From: Ryuthela nishihirai
Lineage: Eukaryota > Arthropoda > Arachnida > Araneae > Heptathelidae
DNA length: 64,000 bases
Reading direction: 5' to 3'
Assembly: GCA_038380435.1 (NCBI GenBank)
Contig: JAWZYU010000007.1
Location: 26,205,001 to 26,269,000 of the forward strand
In this document: positions 55,750 to 64,000 of the stretch, one piece after another
Numbering within the stretch: the first letter of the stretch is position 1
Layout of the letters: each line of letters opens with the position of its first letter
The notes under the pieces: generated by a model
The model's database searches: none
The model's input: the letters and a program-made list of their open reading frames with translations, nothing else
What the model was told of the DNA's origin: nothing
Made by a program: the position numbers and the translations under genes

Positions 55750-55929
55750 ACCCCTCAAGCAGATTCCTGCCGTAGATGTCTGCAGTGTAATACGCCATAG
55801 AGAAGATCTGTAAGGAAGGCGAGGCGAGGAGTCAGCAGAAGGGCAACACAATCATCCATTCCTTAGATGGAGTTCGAACCCAGGTTCTTTTGCAGTAGTC
55901 AAGCACGCTAGCCACTCGGACATGGGAGG
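55750..55929 (-). mobile_element. SINE-2, old copy
   Basis: 3' end ctcaagcag at the left, B-box complement gttcgaaccc and A-box complement gctagccactcgg at the right. The body is shortened. Confidence 0.75.
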
Positions 55930-56888
55930 GTAGCAATAGATATACGAAGAAGCAAATTCGAAGAGTAAAAAAAGTAAAAGAACAATAGGTGGAAGATTTG
56001 CGTTAAAAAAGAATTAATGTGTTCGTTTTAACCCTTCAGGACCATAAGGTTTCTAAGAGTAAATATTAGTATGTGACTGTTTATTTTAGTTTGTTTAGAC
56101 GTAAAATAAATAAAAATCATAAGAAAAATACATAACAATGTGTAGTTTTTTTGGAATTTTATGGGAAATATTTTTCCCAATGGACTATAAAGGTAACACA
56201 AATTATAGTTAGGCTTATTATGCAATGTCTTTTATTTATTGGTTTATTAGAACAAAATGTTAACTAAAATAATACAAAATTATGAAATAAAATTACTATA
56301 CAAAATGATGTGCTAATTATGATATTCTGCGAAGCAATTTCTTTTGGTAGTGAGACAAAGATGGACATTGCACATAGTACATATATTATGCGTCCTGACA
56401 GTTCTGTTTTTGTTTTCTAAACGGTTTTGTTTCCGTTTACGTAATTGCGTTCGGCATACGTTCTATTTTGACATTCTGTATTAAAAAATGCAGATAAGGT
56501 TATAATTAAATACGACAATCACCAATTTTAAAATGGGAAAAATGTTTCCCTTAGCCGTGAAAGGGTTAAATCAAGGTAGTTAGCGATTCTGATTATACTG
56601 TAAATTCCTTTGTAAAAACTTCATTATTATTTTTGTTGCAGATAATAATTCATTAACAATCTTCCTATCTGCCTATCTGCAGCGAATGATTTCACTGAAA
56701 GCGGATTAAAATTTGATAATGACGTCCGACGAAACCGAAGAATAATGGTTAGGGATTAAATGCTAAAATATACCAAAGTATGAATATGAAACAAGTCTTA
56801 TTCTAAACAAAGAACTTTGTAATATTAGCGGAAAATTCGCATTAATGGCTTAGTATGTTAAGCTTCCAGAGATATAAAAAATATATAT
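55930..56888. other. unannotated AT-rich stretch
   Basis: No repeat or gene recognised. Confidence 0.4.
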
Positions 56889-57424
56889 TGTTGCGACAGA
56901 TGAACGAGCAACAGTGACTTCATGACTTAACGTATTTAAACCCTCGTGTGTGCTCTTACGAGAGATTTAATTAGCCAACGAATTGGAGCTGAGAACGATT
57001 CGGAAGAATGAAAAAATAGAGTAGTATAGTGTGTAAAATTTGTGAGATCAAAAAGGACGTTCAGATGATCTGATTCAGTGTGCGATAAGTAAAAGAAGTA
57101 TCTTTTATGTGATGTCTGCGCGGGCGGTCGTTTTGTTTTGCTAGTTTGATAAGTCTAGTGATTTAATCAAAGATGAAAGATTATTTACGCCTGAAGTGAA
57201 TGTATTCAAGAGATATGACGGACAAAGTGAAGAGGTAGTATTTTAGTACAACAGACAGAGCTGATATTGTATGCTCTATACAAAAAGGTTAATGACTTAT
57301 GTATGATAGTAGTTAATTTGTTTATAAAATACTTCGTCCATATTTTGTAACAATTTGCATTGTATTGTAATTGGTTTGAAATTAGTACTCACTCTCAGTG
57401 CCTATCCATTTTAAATTTGCAACA
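56889..57424. mobile_element. LTR, probably gypsy-type
   Basis: Starts TGTTGCGACAG and ends TTTGCAACA, so TGTTGC and GCAACA are inverted ends. It is flanked by atat on both sides (56885-56888 and 57425-57428). Related to the LTR at 42612. Gypsy pol fragments start about 1 kb to the right, so this may be their 5' LTR or a solo LTR nearby. Confidence 0.65.
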
Positions 57425-57429
57425 ATATA

Positions 57430-58037
57430 CAGGGTGATTCAAAACTTATCGTTCAAATTTCGTGGGGAGGTAGGGAATACGTCAGGAAACCGATTTCACA
57501 TAGGAAAGTATGTCCGCAAACGTCATCTACATGAACAAAATGGACAAGTAAAGTGAACACAAGGAAACAGTACAGTTAAGTGGTAACGAATGTGACTTTT
57601 ATTCCAACAAGGTAAAGTATAGGTTCACAGTAGGTGCTCAAAATTGCGACCATTTACACGGACACAGGATTCACAGCGCCGTTGCATTGACCGCCGAACA
57701 TTTTCAAAAACGCCTGGCATATCACGGACAATGCCTGCGGCGGCCACTATTCGTGCAACAAGGTCCATTTCACTGTCGACGGGGGTCTCGTACACATGGT
57801 CTTTCATGGCCCCCCACAAAAAGAAATCCATGGGCGATAAATCAGGTGACCTGGGTGGCCAAGCGATCGGTCCACCTCTACCGATCCATCGAGCTCCGAA
57901 TGTTCGGTTCAGGTAATCAGGCGCCCTCTACATACGCATGCGTACATTTGCGGACATACTTTCCTATGTGAAATCGGTTTCCTGACGTATTCCCTACCTC
58001 CCCACGAAATTTGAACGATAAGTTTTGAATCACCCTG
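57430..58037 (-). mobile_element. internally deleted DD41D derivative
   Basis: 608 bp flanked by TA (57428-57429 and 58038-58039). The 91-bp inverted termini (57430-57520 and 57947-58037) are identical by eye. It shares the subterminal blocks GTGGGGAGG and TTTCACATAGGAAAGTATG with the element at 42932. Only the C-terminal part of the transposase remains. Confidence 0.92.
57625..57925 (-). pseudogene. C-terminal remnant of DD41D transposase
   Basis: Minus strand: WIGRGGPIAWPPRSPDLSPM then DFFLWGAMKDHVYETPVD, including the third catalytic aspartate, through to the stop after FEHLL at 57625. The first two catalytic residues are deleted, so the copy could only be moved by a transposase made elsewhere. 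Confidence 0.88.
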
Positions 58038-58477
58038 TATATATTTTTTAATGTAAACAACAATCACATTTAGATGAGATTATCAAAGCAGTCAGTCATA
58101 GATTAAAATAAAATGTTACTGTCCTTTTAATATCCGCATATCATGTATACAAAATCAGCAAGATATTATCCGAATTACTTCAACTGTCACGTGATGTTCA
58201 GTCTCTCCAATAAAGACTAAACTATGGAAGTGAACAATAAACATTTGTAAAAAGGAATTCAGGAAATTTTCTTGAGGGGGGGGGGACTTCCTGAATTAAT
58301 GAATAAATTATTAATGGATAACTTTTCCATACATGAACCACGGGCTCATGCTAGCGTTCAGAATATAAATAAACCAATTGAACATGAGGAATGTTGCATC
58401 TCATGTTACTGAGCTGTGTGAAGATGCAAATGGTCATTTTTTCTTCAATTCAGCTGCAGTAATCCAAAAGTTATTAA

Positions 58478-59030
58478 ATGTATTTCTGATATCTTCTCAT
58501 CGAAGTCAGATGACAATGGAAGAACCAGCTTAAGACAACATCGTATAAATACTGGCGACAATACTCCCATGTATTTAATACATCAATTCCTGCATTAGCC
58601 AAGTTGCAGGAAATATAAAAACTCGTAAGGGAAATGTAAACCTGCAATCTAATCTTCAGTGTAGTCAAAAGACATTATCAAACCATTATGCAGTCCTTGA
58701 ACATCACAAAGTTTGTCGTGAAAAAAAACGATGGCTGAACATGATTCTGTGTTGGCTACAAATACTTAAATGATGTAATTGTAAATGGCTGCTTTGTACT
58801 ATCGAGAATCGATGACACCCTAAATACTCTTTTTTGGATAGCAGTGGAGTTCTCCAACCTCGAATTAGATTCATTGAAATGAAAACTATATCAGGATATA
58901 TTATCCCGCGCTTGTTACCAAATCAATGGGAGAACATGTTGCCATATTCATAGAACGGCTACAACAGTACGTTTTTTCCATTGAGTATCGTAATGGCAAG
59001 TCACAGAGGAATGCAGATGTTCTTTTTATA
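58478..59030 (+). pseudogene. gypsy pol remnant (reverse transcriptase/RNase H)
   Basis: Begins DIFSSKSDDNGRTS and HRINTGDNTPMY, typical of the region before a gypsy reverse transcriptase. It continues with IIKP.CSP, a VKKKDG-like patch, VNGCFVLSRIDDTL and LDLKSG-like sequence. It then jumps to IERLQQYVFSIEYRNGKS and NADVL, the end of the RNase H region. The polymerase active site lies in the missing part. Many stops and shifts. A SINE-1 is inserted right after NADVL. Confidence 0.72.
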
Positions 59031-59684
59031 GGGCGATGGCTGAGATCAGTCGGTAAGCAAGTCAAGCTCGTGCTTTGCTGTTCCTAATTCGAGTCCCAAC
59101 TGTGCTAACATTCAGACCTTCATCCTATATTCGGTCAGTAGGGGAGACCGATGTATTTGGAAAAACAGCCTTCCTTCGAAAGTAGTAGCCATAAATGACA
59201 GTTCTGGCACAGTAAAAGGGGCTCGAGAATTCTATGAAAATCCATGGGAAAAGTTATGGGGGATAAGGTAAAAAGTATGTTTCTTGTGGTTTTTGTGAAA
59301 ATATGTGTGAAAATTAGAAAAAAAGGGGGTGATTTTTAGCATGTGAAAAACTAACCCCCGTTTTTCCTAATTTTCACAGATATATTTACACAAAAAACCA
59401 CAAGAAACATACTTTTTACCTTATCCCCCATAACTTTTCCCATGGATTTTCATAGAATTCTCGAGCCCCTTTTACTGTGCCAGAACTGTCATTGTCACAT
59501 GATGCGACATTAAACCATGTGCATGTTAAAGAATGCATCGGTTAACTATGACAAGGGCTTTTGGGACCATGACAGAGTCTAACAGCTGTCTATTGGATCC
59601 CTTTCCCCTAACCTTTTCTGAACCATGCCATATTTAGCCCATTGTGTGCAAAAAAGGGCCGCTCAGAAGTAAAAGAACCCAACC
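59031..59684 (+). mobile_element. old SINE-1 interrupted by a fold-back element
   Basis: Head and body at 59031-59195 (GGCTGAGATCAGTCGG, aattcgagtccc) and body/tail at 59492-59684 (gcgacattaaacc, gtgcatgttaaagaat, gccgctcagaagtaaaagaaccc). A TTC(T/C)TTTT motif occurs on both sides. Confidence 0.8.
59196..59491. mobile_element. 296-bp fold-back (hairpin) element
   Basis: Starts TGACAGTTCTGGCAC and ends GTGCCAGAACTGTCA. The two arms (about 59196-59327 and 59356-59491) are near-perfect inverted copies with a loop of about 30 bp. No coding capacity. The superfamily is undetermined; the TSD is unclear. Confidence 0.88.
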
Positions 59685-59885
59685 TTCCTTTTTGACGACC
59701 ATACCATGAAACGTTTAAGCGCTACTCAAACGCTGAGAAAAGTTTAGAGTTAGGGAGAAATCGTTAAACCAGCAGGCAACATGTCGACAAAAAAATTAAC
59801 TGAAAACTTAATATTTGGAAACTCACGGAAGTAAGAAAGACTCAAAGAGTGAGGTGGAAATCAAGCACAAATTAAAATGAATGAA

Positions 59886-60268
59886 GTTGGGTTGTTTTAC
59901 CTCTGAGCGGCACTTTTTGGACACAATGGGCTTAAATGATTATGGTACAAGGACTCCGAGGGCTCAGAGAAGGTTGACGGAGGGGACCCACTGGAACAAC
60001 TGTTGGGAGAAAGATGGTAGCCTCTCGTCAAGGCCATCCAGCGTGTTCTTTAACGTTCACAGGGCGTGACGCTCCTGCGCATGGGACCAGGCTTAACCTC
60101 CCATCTGATTGACGGCGGCCTTTCCAAGTCCATCGGTGTCCCCTACTGACCGTGAGCAAGGCAGGGAGTTTTGTGGAGATAAATTTCAATGATGACCCAG
60201 TTGGGATCGAACCTGGGAACTGCACATTACGAGCCTGGTGTACCGACAGAGCCACCCTCGCTGATAGA
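59886..60268 (-). mobile_element. SINE-1, near full length
   Basis: Perfect 9-bp TSD ATGAATGAA (59877-59885 and 60269-60277). It lies inside gypsy-derived sequence. Confidence 0.9.
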
Positions 60269-60279
60269 ATGAATGAAAT

Positions 60280-60591
60280 GAATATGGTAAATATGGGAGC
60301 GTACCATCCGATAGGCTGGCAGATCATCCTTCCCCTGTTGCCTGTGGAACTGGTCATGAAGGAATCTATATTAATGCCACTGGACGACACTTCGGTGTCA
60401 ATGAAACTTTAACGAAGTCCAAGCAAAGATTCTATTGGCTGAAGTGTAACGGCCACCTCGAAAGATCGTATAAGCATTATGAAGACCGCGCTGCTAAAAA
60501 ACAAACACCAAAGAGTTGTGGCAAGATAATGGAATATAAATTTGGTTCCTCATTTGGAAGAGTTGCCGTAGTTCCCATGGGTTCTTTCCCC
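60280..60591 (+). pseudogene. gypsy integrase N-terminal remnant
   Basis: Plus-strand residues ATGRHFGVNETLTKSKQR, FYWLKCNG, then KKQTPK and YKFGSSFGRVAV resemble the zinc-binding H2C2 region of gypsy integrases (GGHFGV, RFYW, GSPFER patterns). The second cysteine pair is lost, and the catalytic core is cut off by the SINEs that follow. Confidence 0.65.
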
Positions 60592-61412
60592 AGGTTGTTT
60601 TACCCCTGAATCATCCTCCGTTTTGCATATTCTTTCTTAGTTTTTTGCATGGGTTGGGTTGGTTTGTTTTACCTCTGAGCGACACTTTTTTGCACACAAT
60701 GGGCTAAATGGCCAGGTCATAAAGACCCCGAAGGCTCAGAGAAGGTTGGGGGAGGGGACCCACTGAGACAGCTGTTAGGAGACAGATGGTAGTCTCCCAT
60801 CAAAGCCATCCAGCGTGTTCTTTATCGTGCACAGTGTATAGCTCTCCCGCACACGGGCCACGGCTTTACGTCCCATCCGACGGACGGCGGCCTTTCCAAG
60901 CCCATCGGTGTCCGCTACTGACCGTGGGCAGGGCGGGGGAATTTTGCGGAGATAAATCCCAACGCTTACTCAGCTGGAACTCGAACCTGGGAACTGCAGA
61001 TTACGAGCCTGGTGCGCTACCGACTGAGCCACCCCGCCCCTTTTTGCATGGAATGAGCTAAATGATCAAGTCATATGGGCCTCAAGAGATCAAAGAGGTT
61101 GGGGGATGAGGATCCACTGGACAACGGAGAAAAGTAGGAATTAAAAGTAATTTAGGATAGAAGTAATGTCCTCCCATCAAGGCAATCTAGCACATTCTTT
61201 AGCATCCACAGGTATCGCTTTCCTACCCACAGGGTCACGGTTTAATATTCCACAGATGGACTGCAGCCTTTTCAAGCTCATTAGCCTGCCATTTCTCATC
61301 AGTGGCAGTGAGGGATTTAGGGGAGATAAGTCCTTAATGTTGACATAGTTGAGACTCAAAGTTGGGAAATGCAGATTACAAGCCTGGTGCGCTACGACTG
61401 AGCCAATCTCTG
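60592..61412 (-). mobile_element. old SINE-1 interrupted by a younger SINE-1
   Basis: Tail piece 60592-60652 (ggttgttttacccctgaa) and body/head piece 61052-61412 (aatgagctaaatgatcaagtc to gcgctacgactgagcc). Confidence 0.8.
60653..61040 (-). mobile_element. SINE-1, full length, nested
   Basis: Perfect 11-bp TSD TTTTTGCATGG (60642-60652 and 61041-61051) inside the older SINE-1; same orientation. Confidence 0.94.
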
Positions 61413-61828
61413 ATCATCGTTCCATCAAGAAAGAAATAAGAAATCAAAATTTTTTGTAGCTGTGTATATTTCACTAGGTGGCCAGAGTTATCCAGTAGGC
61501 ACTAAATCCCATAAAAGGTAATGGGTCTACTACGTCACGGAGCAGCTCTGGCGAGCAAATTGATCAACCGATTTAGATTTCCCTTGCAGCTTCGCTCGAA
61601 CTAAAGGCGGAATTTCGAATCGAGGAATATGCAAGCTATTAGGAGACCAAAAAGCATAAACACTCTAAATCCTCAGTCGGATTGGTATGATCGAGCACTT
61701 TAATCAAATGATAGCCCAAAAGGTCATTTTGTCGTAGACCAAAAGTACCGCATGGATTTTCATATATCGCTCTTTCTATTTTCATATTGAACAACAGTGA
61801 ATTAACAAACTGGATAGACGCTAACTCT
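61413..61828. other. unannotated stretch
   Basis: Nothing recognised. Confidence 0.4.
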
Positions 61829-61866
61829 CAGGGCCGGATCCAGGAGGAGGGGGGGGGGGGGGGGGG
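61829..61866 (+). mobile_element. hAT-like terminus with G run
   Basis: CAGGGCCGGATCCAGGAGGA is a typical hAT-type end, running into an 18-bp G tract (61849-61866). The other end was not found; LINE sequence begins within about 25 bp. Confidence 0.5.
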
Positions 61867-61889
61867 CAAAGAGTATGTAGGCCAAAAGT

Positions 61890-64000
61890 TATTAAATAAA
61901 TAGATACATACATAGATAGATTTATTCTCGGAATCTGTACTAACATTACATTTACGTTTACATGTTTTTACCTCACAATTAAAATTACAACAAAATATAT
62001 ACAATCTTGCTTATTCTTTATACACGATTTTAAAGTATTACACTTTTTTCAATATATATATATATATTCTCCTTTATATCGTTTCTTCAGTAAAAATCAT
62101 ATTTTCATTCATACCAATATATATAAATATCTAATATTATATTCCATTAATATTTTATAATTTTACGTGCATATTTCGGTAGAAATATGAGAAAAAATGT
62201 TGAAACTTCCACGAGAGTAAGAACTCGCTTATGGAAGAAAATTAAAAATTATGTTTTTATGAAAAGGCAACATACTTCCGTTTCACAATTTGTCATATTT
62301 TCCTAACTTCAGCATAAAAATAATATTCACCAATTAAAAAGTTAAAAAACTACAGTTAAGAATAAATGAAAAGAAAAACTTTACGTATTAGAAAATAAAA
62401 ACAAAAAAATAAAATATTACATTAATTTTGTACTTTAATAAATGGTCAAGATCCATTTTTGAGCAATTTAATTGCAACTTTGCATCTAATAAATTTATAT
62501 TATATTTCAATCTCGTCTTTTTTTCTAAAACATAGTCTCAATATTTTCTATATTTTAAATCCATTTTCTTAAATCTTTATAGAAAATGTTATCACTCCTT
62601 AATCCTTTAATGTACTTTTGTAAATTTTTTGATTTAGAGCTTTTATAAAAATTTCTTTTAAAATTGATTGAATTAATAATAGCTTGTGTTATCCATGGAT
62701 TGAGTTTTTAATTTTCTTTTTAGAGTACGTAATCTGCGCATCTTTAATTAGTATAGTTAATTCCCGCAAGAAAGCATCAAATGCCGAATTCACATTTACC
62801 TGTCTCGCGACATGATCCCATGATTTTTCTGACAATAACTTTTTCAATTTTACTCTATTGAATCTTGGTAAAATTTGTAGAAAGATTTTCTGTAGAAACG
62901 TCTCTATGAAAACCACACTTTATATTACTTCCAACAAAAAAATGATCTGAGGTGTCAATTTTAAAAATATATGTAGTTACAGTGTCTAATCTAAAGTTTC
63001 TAATGTAAAGATGATCTAGGAAGGTTTTAGTACTTTCCCTAGTAACAGAAGCATGACAGGAATAGAAAACATTGGAATTTACCATTTGAAAAAAAATTTG
63101 TGATGATCATCAGATAATAAATCCATATTGAAATCTCCTGTCGTTATCATACTATTTCGTTCAACGCAGTTCAGCCATGTTGCCAAATTCATCAATAAAT
63201 TCCGATTTACGAGCTCTATAAATTGCAACAAGACCAAGTTCGTAATGGGATGCTTTTATAAGCAATTCCACTAAGTCAGCAGTTTTAAAATCAGAAAAAA
63301 TCTGGTTTACTTCCCATTCTTCTTTAACGTAAACAGTCACTCCTCGTGATATTTTTACCTCCCTACATTTATAGTATTCTTTATATCCATCTATTTCATA
63401 TAAGGCTATTTCCCCTTCTTTTACCCAAATCTCAGTAAGTACTATCTCAGTAAGTACAAATCTCAGTAAGTACTATAATTTCTGGCTTTAATTCAGTTAA
63501 ATTAAGCAATACCACAAAATGATCAAAATTTTTTCTCAGACTTCTAATATTTCCCTGTAAAATGTTTATTCCACAACCTCAATAAAAATAATTTTTATCA
63601 TAAACATTTTTTATCTATTTCAATTGCTTTGGAATAATTATCATTTGTCATATATAAATCTTCATCATCATCTGTAACATTCTGAATATCATCAGAACCA
63701 AAAACAGAAGCAGTAACATGATTCTGCAGGTCACACACCAAAAAATTAGCCATTGTTTACATTTTACCATTTATAAATATTACACTCATATACTTAACAA
63801 TCTCAGTTTATCTAGATCCAGGGGGTTCTTAATTCTAACCTAACCAGAACCTTCCTTTTTCTCAGAATTATTTTAGATTGACCCAGACGAACACTATGTT
63901 GAAAAAAGTGTCCGGACACTTCCATGTTATGTTAATTGAAAACCACTGACGCAAGAATTGTTATTGGCGATAAATTGTAGATGTCACGCAAATTTCTTTA
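61890..64000 (-). mobile_element. LINE: endonuclease region joined to 3' UTR
   Basis: From right to left: a short frame starting near 63753 (MANFLVCDLQNHV); an endonuclease beginning ILQGNIRSL near 63560; then a 3' UTR (62240-61890) homologous to 763-1130. The expected 2 kb or so of reverse transcriptase between them is absent. The 5' end may lie beyond the window. Confidence 0.7.
62480..63590 (-). pseudogene. LINE endonuclease, broken, without reverse transcriptase
   Basis: Endonuclease motifs in order: QGNIRSL, VLTEIW (with a small triplicated TACTTACTGAGAT expansion at 63432-63475), a GDFNMDL motif near 63140 after a frameshift, and IDTSDHFF near 62945. It then continues through LNPWITQAIINSINFKR and KDLRKW, the usual spacer between endonuclease and polymerase. 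At least four shifts or stops are present. The encoded protein would nick DNA, as in jockey/CR1-group LINEs. Confidence 0.7.

Overview
The window reads as intergenic, repeat-saturated, AT-rich DNA from an animal nuclear genome. An arthropod is most likely, and an arachnid or other chelicerate is my best guess. This rests on the mix of elements: Tc1/mariner including DD41D types, hAT, an RTE LINE, an I-like LINE with RNase H, a CR1-like LINE with a PHD-type ORF1, gypsy remnants and tRNA-derived SINEs. There is also a remnant of a multicopy arthropod gene family (FGRNIGD, DCYFCM and LLGSRL motifs). No intact host gene, rRNA, functional tRNA or CRISPR array was found. Species assignment is inference.

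The dominant component is a roughly 385-bp tRNA-derived SINE, called SINE-1 here. It has an A box (TGGCTCAGTCGG), a B box (GGTTCGAATCC), a conserved body (GATGGGACGTTAAGC and GTGCACGTTAAAGAAC) and a short (CAACC)n tail. About 30 copies or fragments are present, 24 on the minus strand, many with clear 7-17 bp target-site duplications (TSDs). SINE-2, another tRNA-derived family, has four copies and shares its 3' end with the RTE LINE. SINE-3 occurs once as an inverted pair. Most of the short reading frames that look conserved across the window are translations of SINE-1.

Layout. 0-6 kb: SINEs, a LINE 3' end, and a tandem duplication (3635-5882) in which one unit carries an extra LINE. 7.8-13.6 kb: an old DD41D-type transposon into which a nearly intact RTE LINE and a chimeric SINE-1 inserted. 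13.9-16.3 kb: two hAT-type elements with 8-bp TSDs and a direct/inverted repeat complex. 16.5-33.9 kb: SINE-1 nests, a Tc1 relic (19.7-21.1), a minisatellite (22.2-22.6), an inverted SINE-3 pair (30.5-30.9) and a triple SINE nest (32.9-33.9). 35.2-37.7 kb: a CR1-like LINE cut by a pogo/Tigger-like MITE. 39.1-40.6 kb: a second Tc1-like relic. 42.6-45 kb: an LTR containing a nearly intact DD41D transposon and a SINE-1. 47.6-48.1 kb: a host-family pseudogene. 48.4-50.9 kb: an I-like LINE with one in-frame stop. 56.9-60.6 kb: a second LTR, a deletion derivative of the DD41D transposon, and shattered gypsy pol interrupted by SINEs and a 296-bp fold-back element. 61.9-64.0 kb: a LINE endonuclease region lying against its own 3' UTR.

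The main interest is the stratigraphy. TSDs and nesting give relative insertion order at many loci, and several nests record unusual retrotransposition events: a repeated hit on one target, a chimeric insert, and LINE-SINE tail sharing.
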